A stretch of 64,000 bases of DNA from Diorhabda sublineata. Lineage: Eukaryota > Arthropoda > Insecta > Coleoptera > Chrysomelidae. A program made the position numbers and the translations under genes. Where the stretch lies: NCBI RefSeq assembly GCF_026230105.1, contig NC_079476.1, forward strand, positions 12,414,709 to 12,478,708. The letters run 5' to 3'. The notes under the pieces were generated by a model. That model saw only the letters and a program-made list of their open reading frames with translations, had not been told where the DNA came from and searched no databases. Below, piece by piece: positions 11,561-23,995 of the stretch. Position 1 is the first letter of the stretch. Each line of letters opens with the position of its first letter.

Positions 11561-12300
11561 TATAGCTTTGTGTGGAAGTTCCCTTGGGATTTCCCCAGTG
11601 ATGAGATGAAATTTAGGGGTTTTTCTAGAATTTATGTCAGTCATAATTTCTGTAGAAATTTCTTTTGGAGAATCCTCCTGTTCTGATTCATTCCAGTTTT
11701 GTATTTCTTCATTTTCGTTGGTCTAAAGGTTTTTTTCTAAAAGTTTCACGAAACTATTTGCTTTTTGCTTATTATCATTATATATTATCACTCATTGTAA
11801 GAAGTATCGGAGAATAGTCCGAATTCAGGTCCCATGCCTGTTTTACGATTCTTATTTTTAAATTTAGGAATCGCTCCTTGGGCTCATCTATCTTATCTAA
11901 TCTATCTATGATTCTTTATAGTATAAAATCAGTATTTGATTCTTGTGGAAGTGGTTGAATTTGAGGGTTCTTCTCTTTATTTATGGTTACTTCGCTATAT
12001 GTTTTGTTTTGACTGAATCGCCGGTACCTTTTTGCTCTCTAAGATTTATAGTTTGTGATTCCTCTTTTTTATTTTATTTGTTCCCTTAACCCTTTAAGTT
12101 AACTCTTGCTCAACTTTGCTCATTATTTATTTTTTGTAATTTTTTGGCTACTCCGATTCTGCCATAGTTAGCTGGATAAACTTCACAACAGTGAACGCAT
12201 TTTGATGGAGTATCTTTTGGTTGATCACATTCCGTTGTTTTTCTGAACATCTTACGCATCTTGGTTCCTTCGAGCAGATATAGAAGTAGTAAGATAAGAG
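11561..12300 (-). pseudogene. Jockey-type LINE, upstream half (ORF1 zinc knuckles to RT start)
   Basis: Minus strand: near 12260-12140 there is CDQPKDTPSKCVHC then CEVYPANYGRI, the second and third zinc knuckles of a Jockey ORF1. Near 11850-11795, LNSDYSPILLTMS resembles the end of the AP endonuclease (SDHxPVLLT). Near 11660-11561, EIMTDINSRKTPKFHLITGEI then LPHKAI is the start of the RT domain (KAPGxDxITxxILKELPxKAI). Most of the endonuclease is missing and frameshifts are many. The RT continues at 10017 after the pogo-like insertion. Confidence 0.75.
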
Positions 12301-14386
12301 ACCATTATGATAATATATTGAGATTTTTTAGGCTGCTCTTGTAATAATATTTGTTTGCACCAAATTCATCATAAATTGATGTAATATTGAATAATGAGAC
12401 CCAACATAATAAATTTTGTGGAGATAAATGTTCTCACAAACCGAAATAAACAGTGATATAATTCTGAGAATATTGAGAAAAGTGTAATCTTTACCAAATT
12501 ATCCAATCTAAAATGATGAGGAGCTCCAAATATAGCAGATGTTAAATCTTAATTAGGCCTCGAAAAATATTATTGGAATTTATACCTAAGGCATGGTAGA
12601 TTGAAGAAAATTTCAATTGAAATTCTTATTCCAAAAATTTTTTTCCAATATAGTTATTAATAGAAGCTGCTGATAGATGAGTTAAGAAAATGGAAATTCT
12701 TATCCACCTTTGTTAGCTATAATTTACAAATAACTTAAAACTGTACATTTTTCAGTTCATATTAGGGTTCCAGTTTCTATAAGAAAAATATTCTCAAAAT
12801 AAAAAGAAATGAAGTTTGGAAAATTATGTTACTTGTCCTTTTTGATCAACTAAAACAATTTAGATCGAATGCAAAAAGGAATTTATTTTATATCTATAAT
12901 TCATAATGAGTAATTTTGGTTAGTTTAATACGACTGTATAAAATATAGAGATTACTGAACTGTGTACGCCTCCGTTTTAATAGTGGAATTAATCTCGAAC
13001 TTACGTAATAACGGAACTGTAAACTTAAATCAATTGGAAAATGGAAGATGCTCAGTTTTATGGATCAATAAACATATTTGTGTAGTCTGAATTTCCTTCG
13101 GGCAGTTGGAAAATTTTTGGTATTTTATTTTTCAACTTATAGATTGAATGTACTTCCAGCCAACTCCTTTAAAGGAATTTACGTTCAAATATATTATTAT
13201 TCATTAATACAGTATTTAAAAATTATCAAAAAAGTCAATTTCAAAATAATCTGTTATAATTAACAATAAGTTTCTCGATAATTTTTTTATTCATTTCTTA
13301 TTCAGTTTAAGGGCAACGGAAATTGCTGAACTCATTTTTCAGTTTCAACATGATTACGAAAACTGTATTCCCTAGCGATTTGAAACAAAAATTAAATTCC
13401 AATCTAAATAAGGTACATATCTTCCGAGCTAAGGCCCTCTGTTTCCTTTTAAGTTGTCCATTAGTACTTCCAAGAGAGCGAATGATTTACAAATATTGAG
13501 GCAAAAATAACCTACTACAGTTATGGGTGTAAAGTGTGACACAAATGTATAGGGTTCAAGTTCAATTTTTAAAGAAGAAATGAGAATTACTAAAACAATT
13601 TTTGAGAACAGAAACCAATGTGGCAAATACGTCTCACTGAAGTATATATAGTGTGAACTTCTACCAAACAATTCTTATCTGCTCTTTAACTTTTTACTTC
13701 TTATTATTTCTTATTATTTAGATATGAATTTGATAATTGATCAAGAACTTCTATTTGTCCGATTGGATGGTTTTTATAAAAAGTTTAACTTCAGCACTAC
13801 TATTCCGATAGCTTTTCATTTTAAACTTTGATACAATCAAAAATCTCAATATAATTCCAAAAAAAAGGCCGATGATAACTGATGTACCAAAAACTCATGG
13901 ATGCTAGTTAAATATGAAAATCTTATAAATTCTGGCTCGTTTAAATATTTACAGCATCTTTATATTTATATTTTGTTTTAAAAATGATGATGTCAAACAA
14001 GCGCTAGTATAAATTACGTACCTAGAAAATACAACTATCCTTTAAAAATATCTAAAAACGATGAAAATATTGTGATGCTGATGTTGGAAACCATAAATAC
14101 CGATTAACAAGGAGAAATCTGATTAAACATATGAGTTGGAATGTTACATTCAATTTTATGAAGTATTGAATCCTCTAAACAAATGAGGATGAGTTTCAAA
14201 TTTGTTTTCAAATCTAAACATTGATTTAACAGTGTTCCAAATACTTTTTTATCAATGAACAATCAAATTTTCAACTTTCAGAAGCATTGAAATTTATAAA
14301 CAAGCCATTTCTCAATTCACGTTAACTACCGGTTGGGTAGTTAGCTTTAGCGTCAACTTCTTTCGTCAAACGTTCAGACTATTCTT
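12301..14386. other. No recognisable gene
   Basis: A+T-rich, low in open frames. An 80-codon minus-strand frame (13429-13671) has no recognised motif. Nothing else supported. Confidence 0.4.
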
Positions 14387-14503
14387 ATGTCGCAGTCTGA
14401 ATTGGCGCTCTATAAGCTGGCGGAACTCACTGATAAAAATCTGGATCAACTACTAGACCAAGAGCTAGTGACCAATTTTAGGTTGTCATTGCAAAAGTCA
14501 TGA
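14387..14503 (+). CDS. Short unrecognised frame overlapping an inverted-repeat end
   Basis: The ATG at 14387 opens 38 codons starting MSQSELALYKLAELTDKNLD and ending in TGA. Composition is balanced and amphipathic (alternating L and K/E/D), unlike the A+T-driven noise around it. The last third overlaps the left inverted repeat of the fold-back element. It may be a 5-prime exon or the N-terminus of a protein whose remainder is lost. No family recognised. Confidence 0.25.
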   Translation: MSQSELALYKLAELTDKNLDQLLDQELVTNFRLSLQKS

Positions 14504-15746
14504 AACTTTTCACAGTCAAACCTTAATACCTACAGATGCTGAAAAGCCACATCTGGCAACCCTAAATTTTTAAAAAGTGCGAATGCGGGTAATGCATATG
14601 GAAACCTGTGAGTTAGAGTGACAACTCTTATTGGGCATCTGTAGACTTTATTGGACGTATATTCACTTCTGAAAGATATTTCTGTATATTTGACACAGAT
14701 ATTCTTCAGGTCATTTACAAGGCTACAGTGAGAAATTATTAAAACGGGTAATATTCTAGGTATTCTTTTGGGAGTTAGGTCTATTGCTTTTACCTGTACC
14801 TGTGACGTACTCCTATGTTCTTTTCTTTCCATTTCGAAGGCCCTAAACACAGGTATGAACAAAAACTAGGGATGATCTAACGGTTTAGGGTGTTGCATAC
14901 GATTCAACATCTCTCAACATTTTTGAAGTGCAGTTCAGTTTTACTCGTGCGTTAATTTTGCTATCAGAATAAATATTTTAAACTGAAGTATTGCAAATAA
15001 TTTTTTTTTTAATTGACAATATATTCGTGTAAAGACAATTATAAAGTATCGTGAGGTATATCCTACGTGTATAGATTTGCTCCATTATAAAACACTTCAG
15101 AATCGTTTGCTACAGACTTTTTTTTAAACTCAGTTTTACAGTTGCATTTTTAAAAAATGATTTGTGCAATTTGCAAAATTGTGATAAAATTTCACCGTTT
15201 GACACAGTAGAAAAATTATGTAGGGGAATGTTAATCAGTATTCTTTGAGGATCACGGCCAATATGATAGTGCACACGAGGATGAAGACTCAAACAACAGA
15301 ATAATTTCACGAACATGAATTTTGTATTTTTTAATTGAAATAATAAAGGTTTTTTTACTTGTATATATCCAGCTTATGTATATTTTACTCTCCACATTAA
15401 TCTCTTTTATTTATTCTGTTGAAATTTCAAGACTCATAAAATGACAAAATTGGATTTTATTATAAATATTTATAATATTCTGTCAACAATTAGGAGGGAT
15501 GTAAATTTTCTGGAAAAAATTTTATGAAGTAACAATACTGTCGAAAGTAATTTCCTAGAATTTTATGACTTATACTTTAACAAAAATACTTTACTCTTAT
15601 TTCTGACCCTCTTTATAAATTTAGGGTAGTTCACCCCGGCCACATAGGGCTGCCAGAAGTGGCTTTTCAGCATCTGTAGGTATTGAGGTTTGACTGTGAT
15701 AAGTTTCATGACTTTTGAAATGACCACCTAAAATTGGTCACTGGCT
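14463..15746. mobile_element. Fold-back element with about 100-bp inverted ends
   Basis: Positions 14463-14562 and the reverse complement of 15646-15746 match over about 100 bp with roughly ten differences; both begin AGCYAGTGACCAATTTTAGG and end at ...GCCACWTCTGGCARCCCT. The span is 1284 bp. It contains one longer minus-strand frame (14530-14862). No family-specific end sequence or target duplication was identified, so the class is open. Confidence 0.65.
14530..14862 (-). CDS. Unrecognised 110-codon frame inside the fold-back element
   Basis: This is the longest frame of the element, starting MFIPVFRAFEMERKEH and ending in ALFKNLGLPDVAFQHL inside the left inverted repeat. It has mixed composition with a basic patch (KRIPR), no membrane segment and no known catalytic motif. 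The C-terminus is encoded by the inverted repeat, so the right end of the element carries a mirror copy of those codons. It may be a relic of element-encoded protein. Function unknown. Confidence 0.3.
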   Translation of the reverse strand: MFIPVFRAFEMERKEHRSTSQVQVKAIDLTPKRIPRILPVLIISHCSLVNDLKNICVKYTEISFRSEYTSNKVYRCPIRVVTLTHRFPYALPAFALFKNLGLPDVAFQHL

Positions 15747-16299
15747 CTCCCTCTCCCACAACACACTTTAAAGCAGCGTCCAGAGATTAAGGTACCGACA
15801 ACGACTCATTTAAAAAATCGAATTGTAATATGAACTGCGTCATCATTGAAATTGCTGGTCTTCAAGAAAAGTTCTTCAGAAAAGCACGTGCGACACTATT
15901 TATAAGAATATTGCCGTTTCCTAATTATGCTGAAGATATATCGCAGATTTTCTCATTCCTCTGAGTACAAAGCTCTATTGCTTGATACAATTGAAATCAA
16001 CTCATGAATGTCATTCAGTAAGTTATACATCTACACTTATTCTACTAGCTTGTTCACGTTTGGTAACCATTATATTCATCTGAATAGTCTTCAAAATTAA
16101 GTTCTTAGCAGGCTAAAATTGTGAGCTTCTCGTTATATACACCGCAATTCAACACTTTTATTTTTTTGAAAAGGGTATCAGTTTATTATCGACATAAAGC
16201 AGAAACCAGCATATAAAAAAGGAGATAAGCTTCCACCAATAGAGCTCAATCGATTATCTATCATCGCAAAATTTTCAATAGACACACAACATAGCAAAG
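15747..16299. other. No recognisable gene
   Basis: A+T-rich sequence without motif or repeat. Confidence 0.4.
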
Positions 16300-16743
16300 C
16301 TACCGATAATGGCGTGCCGATACTTTTATTCGAATTGACGCTGTATTGCCCCACGTTTGAATAACTGGTAAAATCTCAAGAAAAAGAGTCGAAAGGATTA
16401 TTCGAGAAAACTCTTCTCTTTCCCTCTGAAATGTGCCGAGACCTCGTTCCTCACTGACTCTATTTTGTGATACATCTACCGGGAGACTGATAGTCATACT
16501 GTTCAGTTGTTGAGAAAGTAATAGTTTCAAATGAAATAAGATGTATTTTCTCAGTGAACTTATTATTTCATATTGTGAGATTCTTTTTTTGTCTAAGAGA
16601 GTTTGACGTTTAAAAAAAGTAGAAACGTAACTTTTTAACACTAATAAAATAAATAACAACCATAAAAATGGGGAGGAAATAAATCTGACAATATTAGAAA
16701 TATTCATAAACTGAATTCTTTGAAATGTGGGCTTTTCAAACAT
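16300..16743 (-). CDS. Unrecognised 147-codon frame with one membrane-like segment
   Basis: One of the longest open frames of the window. Residues about 18-42 (IVRFISSPFLWLLFILLVLK) form a strongly hydrophobic segment. The rest has mixed charge (SEERGLGTFQREREEF). There is no recognised domain, no neighbouring exon and no clear splice signals. In DNA this A+T-rich a frame of this length can arise by chance, and no family supports it. Confidence 0.2.
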   Translation of the reverse strand: MFEKPTFQRIQFMNISNIVRFISSPFLWLLFILLVLKSYVSTFFKRQTLLDKKRISQYEIISSLRKYILFHLKLLLSQQLNSMTISLPVDVSQNRVSEERGLGTFQREREEFSRIILSTLFLEILPVIQTWGNTASIRIKVSARHYR

Positions 16744-17400
16744 CTGTGTATTTTAAAGCAATACTGAATCATGAAGAAACGTTTGACTGAAGAAAAAGAT
16801 AAAAAGAGTTGAAAACAAAGAGACTCAAAAGCGCTAAAAGACAATTAAGGACAACAGTGCAAATTGTTAGAAGATTTTTTAGTTCTAGCTTTGACTCAAT
16901 CGGGTAAGGTATACAATTTAGCATGAAGACTTGAGCAACACACTATAGACACTACAATGATGATTTCATAAATATCAAGCACATCACCTGAAATATTTAG
17001 ATTTTTTAAGACTGTTTTGGAGTCAACTCGTGTTGCTGAATGAACCTTAGAAAATTTCATTTGAAGATTATTATCTGAAGAAAATGCAAACAAAAACAAA
17101 GAAAGATCTGTTGCATACCAGTGTTTTAGTGGGAAACATTTATGTCATATTTGTAAGAAATCTAATTGCACAGCTCGATTTTCAAATATAGATATAAAAA
17201 TTACAATAAAAATGAGGCCGTCAGTTATTTTATGTTGGTTGATATCTTATTTATATCTTTATTTCGATTCTCTTCAAATTTTTGAAGATATGTAATGGAT
17301 AACGAAGCAATAGAAGGGCAATACAATGATTCATAAAGCGTGCTTTAGAATAAGAAATATAATAATTTTAGTGAGTGTGAAATTGATCATAAAAAAGATG
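16744..17400. other. No recognisable gene
   Basis: Low-complexity A+T-rich sequence. A 67-codon minus frame (16896-17099) has no recognised motif. Confidence 0.4.
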
Positions 17401-17402
17401 AA

Positions 17403-17960
17403 GAAGACTTGAAATCTTTTTAGAGTAGAGAAATAAAACACGAGCAATAAAAAACAAAACTGTGTAGGTATTCTGCGTAAAAGAACAATGTTTTGTAAAA
17501 ACAATATGATGTATTTGATTAGTAACCTCATAAAAACACAGTGTGGGATTGACATTAAAAAAAAAGAAAGGAGAAGACTAGTAACCTTTTCAGAGTAGAG
17601 AAATCAGTACGTCATTAAAAACAAAACTAAGTAATCTGCATAAAATAATTATTTTTTTATGGATATTAAGACAAGGTGTTGAGAAAATAAGATGTGCTAT
17701 TCGATTAGTCACCTTATACCACAATGTGATATTGATATTTAAAAAGAAGAAGGAGACTTGTAGTCTTTTCAGCGCAGAGAAATAAAACACAATATGCCCT
17801 AAAAAACAAGAGTATTTATTCTGCGTGAAATAATTTTTTTTTATAAATATTAGGATAAGGTGTTGAGCAAGTAGGTAATGGTTTGTAAAAAAAATATTCA
17901 TTTTATTAATGACCTTATTATACCACAGTAGAAAGTGGATTAATCGATTTACTAGGAAAT
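17403..17960. repeat. Three-unit imperfect tandem array
   Basis: Units start at about 17403, 17573 and 17753 with GAAGACTTGAAATCTTTTTAGAGTAGAGAAAT or a close variant. Each continues through an AAAACAA tract, a TCTGCRTRAAAT box, then AGTNACCTYAT and a CACARTGTG box. The start of a fourth unit (GAAGACTGGTCATCTT) is at 17961. Spacing grows from about 170 to about 208 bp through indels. Minus-strand frames across it (17331-17555, 17590-17973) repeat the peptide FYFSxLKRxQV and are by-products. Confidence 0.85.
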
Positions 17961-20900
17961 GAAGACTGGTCATCTTATGTTGGATACAATGAAAAGAATC
18001 AGCCGAGATATACCTACACGTAGTGGCGTTTTTCCAAATACCTCAAATTCTAGACTATTACAATTCTACCCAATATCTAAGTATCTAAAAATGGTAACTA
18101 TCCATTATTTTCCATTTCACTTATCATAGTGTTCACTATATATCAATACATCGTGTATGAACGTAAATAATTTAAAATCACAACCACAAGGTTTACCTAG
18201 TCACGCGAGAGAATTTATATAATTTATCCATTTATATGCTATAAACTCGTTCTGAAAGAACTCCGTAACATTAATTGGAAGTATTGTGTTTTAACGAATA
18301 ACATAGTCATAGAGATTGCTCTCGACTCCCGACAATGAAAATATCTCTTGACTCTTGATTGTTTTTCATGAAATACCCTTGAAACTTTGTTGATTACAAC
18401 AAGCCGGTTATGAAAGAGTTCAAAAGTTCGACAAGCCTCAATAGGGTAGGCTGAAAAATCTAATTTCATATTTTTACGTTTCTCCCTATTATTGAATACA
18501 ATGATATAACTTTAACACACACTCACAAATATAGTGGAAGAATTTGATTTGGAAATTAGTGAGAGCAGAGTAAGTGAAAATAATTATCACAAAAAATGCT
18601 TGAGTACTTCTATTGTATATTTGAAGCACATCTTCATAAGTCCGTCATGTTGTTTCCATATATTTCACGTAAAAAATACATTCTATCTGATTCATAAATA
18701 TGCATAATATCTGGATCTAATAATATACTCCTGAAATGAGAAATAGTTAATACAGTGGATTGCCAAGAGCGAACTAACATAAATATGGTTTTATTAACCA
18801 AATAAGTAATTAAGTCCATTTTTCGGGATAGTAATGGGATTATTTCATAAGCTATTTCCAAAAGATAAAACAATAACAGAAAAGTATTATGCATAATTAC
18901 TGAAGACTCCAAAGTAGACTATGCCGAAAGGTGTAAATGATTATGTAAAAAACTGTCGTGTATGGATATTCTTGTTATCGAATACACTTCCTCATCTGGG
19001 TTTATGGTTCTAGTCTAATTAGAAAGATTGGAATTTAGCTGATATCATTCAATATAAGTAATATGTTTTGCATTATTAAGTATAGTTTCGTTGTTCTATG
19101 CCTGATTTGGTATATACGATCAAATATTGAAGCTAAATAAAGAAATAAATCAACTCTTTAACATTCATTTCCATATAAAATACTTATGTTTCTACATCAT
19201 TGCATTGAAAAAACGAAGTGGCAATTCAGTTCTATTACTCTCTAAGTACTAAACCAAAGTAAGCGGATATTTTATTCTGTATTTCTTTATCTATAGAGGT
19301 CAGATCAATTTTCGGTTGATATAACAACAAACCGTATTTGACTTGGCAATGACAATCTTGAGGCTCGATGAATAAATTATACATTGAGAGAATCTATTTA
19401 GAATCTTAATTATTTACGTACTATACTGTAATGTTTATGTTACTCTAAATTGTTATGAATATGTTGTTAATATCAAAAGTATAAGAAACCAGCAATTAAT
19501 CTATATATCGAAAGCTTTTTGCATCCATATTGACAAGATGTACAATAAGTAGCTAGACCATTATTAAATTTGTATGATGTTATGTTCGCTTGGAAATAAG
19601 TTTTACACATAACGAATATGAAACGATGATAGAAGAATAATTCTCTGAATTTTGAAAGGCTTTTAACTTGTTCTGTGCGTTACTTTTAAAGTAACTTATA
19701 ACGTGAAATTTGTATTTCTCTATTTTTCATTATATTTATGGAGTTGAAAACATGTTTGTTTTATTTTTGTTTATTTTGGAAAGTTATGAGTGAATAATCA
19801 ATATACATGTTAAATCGATTTGGTATATAGTTTCTTCTTAGTACTTTTGTATTAGTAGTCTTTATGCCATTTCATAAAATTTGTTCTATACCAATAGATT
19901 TAGCCACAAATAAAGTATCTAAAGCATTATTGAATAAAAAACGAAGTGATACATTTAGATTCTTTGTCTTGGTTTTAATTGTTGAATCAGTTGAACATGC
20001 TTGGGATTGAATTGCAGAAACTTTATGGATATTAGATATAAGTATATAGACAGTTATTTTCTTGCTTCTTACCAAGAAGTATCTATAATGAAAGTAAAGT
20101 AGCTTCTGGACAGCTGCCTTTAACATTCCCAATCCATGAATCAACGGTATGCCGATAAACATGATTCTGTCGGACTGGTGATTCTGTATTTATTTTTGCG
20201 TAATAAAGTATTTTGTATTACTAATTATTTTGCGATACAATTGTGCACCAACAAAGCTTGGAAAAAGTTCTAAATCAATAATATTGGATATTTGAATGGT
20301 CCATTTCTCTTATATTCGACTGAGAAAAATTAACAAGGTTAATGTAACTAAATATATTAAAAGAAAGTTTCATAATGCCACAAACTCATATTCGAATGAC
20401 TGAATTAATGATAATTTTGCGAAAACTTTAAAACACCTTGAATGATTTTACGTGGTATATTTTTTCTTTTTATAATGATTTTACTACGATTGTATACCTA
20501 TATATGTAACATATTCCAGTTCTGTTGAAATTTACTATGAATCAAATTAATGTTATGCAATAAATATTGAAATTCGCAATTTAGATCATTTCAACAAACC
20601 AAAATAATGATTTCAGTGGAACAAACCATGTCTTACTGAGGATATCACACAATTCATATTATCTGTGTTTTTCAAATAAATTCCATAAGACATGCACTTC
20701 TAGCCAAAATCCATACTTTCAAACACACATAAAAGCCAAATGGAAGGATTTTATTTAGTATTAGAATTCAAGCGCACATGGAATAACAATAACGAAAAAT
20801 AGTAGGTTGAAAAAGCCAAGCGTTCGTCGCGGAACATACGGGAATAAATATGATCGAGTTCGACATGAAATGAGAATCCATACATCTGTTAAAATTGTTA

Positions 20901-21834
20901 GGATTCAAGTACAAGAGGTTTGTTAGTAGTATTATCAGATATTCAACCATTATATAATATTTTTTTCTGCACCCACAAATATATTATCTATTTTCTTCAC
21001 AATTTACAGATTGGAAATATAGAATATTTCGGTTAACCGAACGGATATGATTTCATATATCTCCGAAAATATGTATGAAATCCATTAATTAGCATTTGTG
21101 TTCAGTACCCCTCATATCTTCTTTCTTCAATTTCAAAGTAACGTCAAAATAAATTGTCAAAATACTTTTATGGTTTTTAAGGAAAAAATATTAGTAAAAA
21201 ATTAGTCATGATCAATAACTAATACACCACCAGATATTCGCTTAGCCGCAAAGTAGACATATAACACATTGCAACCAAGCCCTCGACTCTTTGTACAACA
21301 TATTGAATGTTAAGAACAATGATAAATATTAAAAGTTACATTGGCATTTTAAGTTGTTTGTAATTGTGTTGCTTTCTTAAATTACAATCTACTGAATATT
21401 AGACTAAAATATCAAAATTTTAATTCCGGAACAAATAAAAAAGTTTTTCTTAGAAGCACCGGATCAAGAGTATTTATTTACAGAAGTAAGCTTAAATAAA
21501 ATAATCCATACAAATTACAAAACATCATTAATCATTTAAAAGTAGTAGGTGTCTATACGATGCTGTATATTATTAATACTTCAAGTTATTTGTTTGTTTG
21601 TTAACGTACGTGTATACGGAGAGAAATATGGTTGATTCACCCAGCTGTAGGCGGTTTTTTTGTTAATTATGATTGTATTATAAATAGTAATTTCCAGAAA
21701 ATTTTAGGTAGTGTTGATTTTTGTAATTTCTTCGTCGTCAAGAATTGAAAAATTTGAAAATATGAATTTCAGATTATATTAATTCATACAAAAACAAAAA
21801 TAGATCGATCCTTCCTAATTCCTGATATATTTTA
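17961..21834. other. No recognisable gene (3.9 kb)
   Basis: A+T-rich sequence without recognised transposon, RNA gene or exon. Minus-strand frames of 76-96 codons at 18239-18469, 18634-18912 and 19872-20162 show no known motif. A splice-acceptor-like CTCATTTCAG precedes codons at 18731 (minus), which could mark an exon, but no partner exon was found. Confidence 0.35.
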
Positions 21835-22118
21835 CGAGGTCTCCAAAAATATATTCTGCTATACCACCAGGTATAGAATAATTTTTTGTTAATTACCAAA
21901 AAGGAAAATGTACCAAACAAGTAGTCGGAATTAACAAAATTAGTAATCAGCCTAAATTGATTGCTGAATTTTTGAAATTACCAATGACTATCCTTGCAGA
22001 TGCAGAAGGTGATGCTTTAACAGTGAAAAATGTCGGTGGTTGGAAATCAACCACGGTAATAGAAACGTATAAAGAACATTCATTAAGTAAAAAACTGACA
22101 TCGCTAATACTATTGTAA
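21835..22118 (+). pseudogene. Crypton/DIRS-type tyrosine recombinase C-terminal fragment
   Basis: The frame is open from 21882 to the TAA at 22118 (78 codons, no ATG). It begins FFVNYQKGKCTKQVVGINKI and continues with KLIAEFLKLP, LADAEGDALTVKNVGGWKST and TVIETYKEHSLSKK. The order NYQxGKC, GINK, IAxxLxLP, HGGWKS and a terminal Y is that of tyrosine recombinases of Crypton-type elements and insect genes derived from them. The expected YTGHxFRRTSAT segment, carrying catalytic H-x-x-R, is absent between FLKLP and LADAEGD, so the enzyme cannot act. H of HGGWKS is V. A stop lies directly upstream (21879-21881). Confidence 0.75.
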
Positions 22119-22449
22119 GGTTAGTTGACAAAAACACTCACCAGCATTTAATAGAATCAACATCTATTTATAATAGTATTGACGGAAATAACTACGCAGA
22201 TTCAATTTTTTTTTCAATTTTTTAATTTGTTATATAGTTCGATAAAATATTCATTTTCAAGATTTTTCTTTATAGAGAGAGATGCTCTATTGTCAAATAT
22301 TGTTACAATTTTAAGACAAAAGCTGGAAAAATACTTAAATATAACTAAATAAAGATGAAACAAATGAAATAAAATTTCAATATACAGATAGCCACAATAG
22401 TAATAAAATTATAGGTAATAGTAATAAGTAATAATTAGTTTATAAGTCC
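22119..22449. other. No recognisable gene
   Basis: A+T-rich spacer between the recombinase relic and a LINE tail. Confidence 0.4.
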
Positions 22450-22850
22450 ATTGCAAAATTAAATATTATTATTAGAATAGAAGTCGTTTACAGAGTAGAA
22501 GACACTTTCTAGTAAATATGCCCTCAAATTATTGCGGAATGAGGGAAAACATGATATCGATTCGATTTCAATTGGCAATTGATTGTGCATTTTTTTGCAT
22601 TGTAAAATATTGAGCCCTTAACTAATTCTAAACGTGGAGTAGGTGGGTAAAGGTCGTGCTCCACGCTTCTAAGTAGATAGCCGTGCAACGTCCTCTTTGA
22701 AATTGGAGAAGCGTGTTTACGAATTAGGCAAACGGATTCAAAGATGAATAAGTCCCTGCAGTGAGCCCTGCTGTTTAACCCGAAGAAATATCTAGCATCT
22801 CTCTTTTGTAGATTGAAGATTCTCTAAAATTGAATTAAGTGATAAATATA
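22450..22850 (-). pseudogene. LINE reverse transcriptase C-terminal tail (CR1-like)
   Basis: Minus strand reading: GLNSRAHCRDLFIFESVCLI, then RLELVKGSIFYNA, NQLPIEIKS, FRNNLRAYLLESVFYSVNDF. This follows the conserved tail after the RT palm in CR1-group LINEs (LYIxExxxFI, LxLxxxGxxYxGxxLYNxLPxxIK, FKxxLKxFLLxxxFYSVxEF). At least two frameshifts separate the segments. The catalytic RT is not present nearby. Confidence 0.65.
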
Positions 22851-23513
22851 CTGTTCGACTCGTGTGGATTGTTTATATCGCCTACGGCGTCGTGCTCAAA
22901 CTTCATCCTCGTGTCATTATATCCACACTAGTTACGTAAACTATGAAACGTATGAAATTAAGATTGGTGTTTTCTATAACAAAATTTTTTCAGCTCACTC
23001 CGTTCCGAGATTTCACCAAAGGAGGTGACTAAAATTGAGTTTTCATTTTTTTTTTAAATTTCAGAAATGCTAGAAACTTCTGTAATTTTTGTGTTTTCGC
23101 AAAGGACTTTTTTACATTTCACATCCTCACTGTTCTCCACTCAATTTATTGAGTTTTGAGACAATAAATTAAGAATAATAAATATTTCAAATAAAACAAA
23201 GCTTTTAAGTTAAAATTTTATCTAATACAACTTCATATCAAAAAAAGTTTTCATATGAAATAAAGTAAGAGCTATTAATTTCACCAGACTCATTAATAGT
23301 AAATCGTTAAGCCATTCTAAATAGATAGTGATCCCAATCTCTCTAGTGGCTGGAAACTACTTTGGACAGATATATGCCAATGGTCCTGTTCATTCTCTTA
23401 TAATTAATTCATTAGAAAATGATATGTTGATGTATTTTGTGAATTTTAACATCACATATTTACATTCACAAATAATAGTACATGGAGCTATCCCATTAAC
23501 ATCGTTTGTGAAT
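22851..23513. other. No recognisable gene
   Basis: Includes a small G+C-richer patch (22880-22930) that is not identified. Confidence 0.4.
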
Positions 23514-23515
23514 TA

Positions 23516-23684
23516 TACAGAGTGATTCATTAAGAATGTCCAATCTCTGAACTGTAGATTCTAGACCTCAAAATATGATTATTATGCTCAACATGCCTTA
23601 TGCAAATATTGCTAGTTTCCGAGATGTTCAAAGTTTAAATTTAAATTTGGATTTTCGCAATAATTTTTTATGTTTTCACAATAT
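23516..23684 (+). repeat. Left terminal inverted repeat of the 23.5-kb element
   Basis: Matches the reverse complement of 25120-25288. Differences include G/A in CAGRGTG and two in the CATGCCYTWTGC stretch. Confidence 0.9.
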
Positions 23685-23995
23685 TTCGCAATTCTACGTT
23701 TTTTGGCATGAGGAATCATAATTTGCACTCTAATTTAACATTGCTACTAGAGGGCGCTAGTTACACTTGTTTGTGTTAATTAAATCAAAGTAAACTTTTT
23801 TGGGCTGAACTTACAACTAAAATAATAGAAAAATATTAAAAAGCGTTAAATTCTACCGAAAAAGTTACTCTTCTTTGATTCGTGTAACTCAATCAGTTAT
23901 CGAGTTATTTGCTTCTAAAAAGTTCAATAAATTTTATTTTTTATTATTTCTTAAATATGTAACAATAACAAATTTGTGAACAAAAATGAAAAACA

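Noticed and set aside
17331..17973. Membrane protein genes on the minus strand
   Set aside because: The two hydrophobic frames overlap the tandem array and repeat with its unit, so they reflect A+T-rich repeat sequence.
18634..18912. Chemoreceptor-like exon (hydrophobic frame next to a CTCATTTCAG acceptor)
   Set aside because: No conserved receptor motif and no partner exon could be found; hydrophobic frames are common in A+T-rich DNA.
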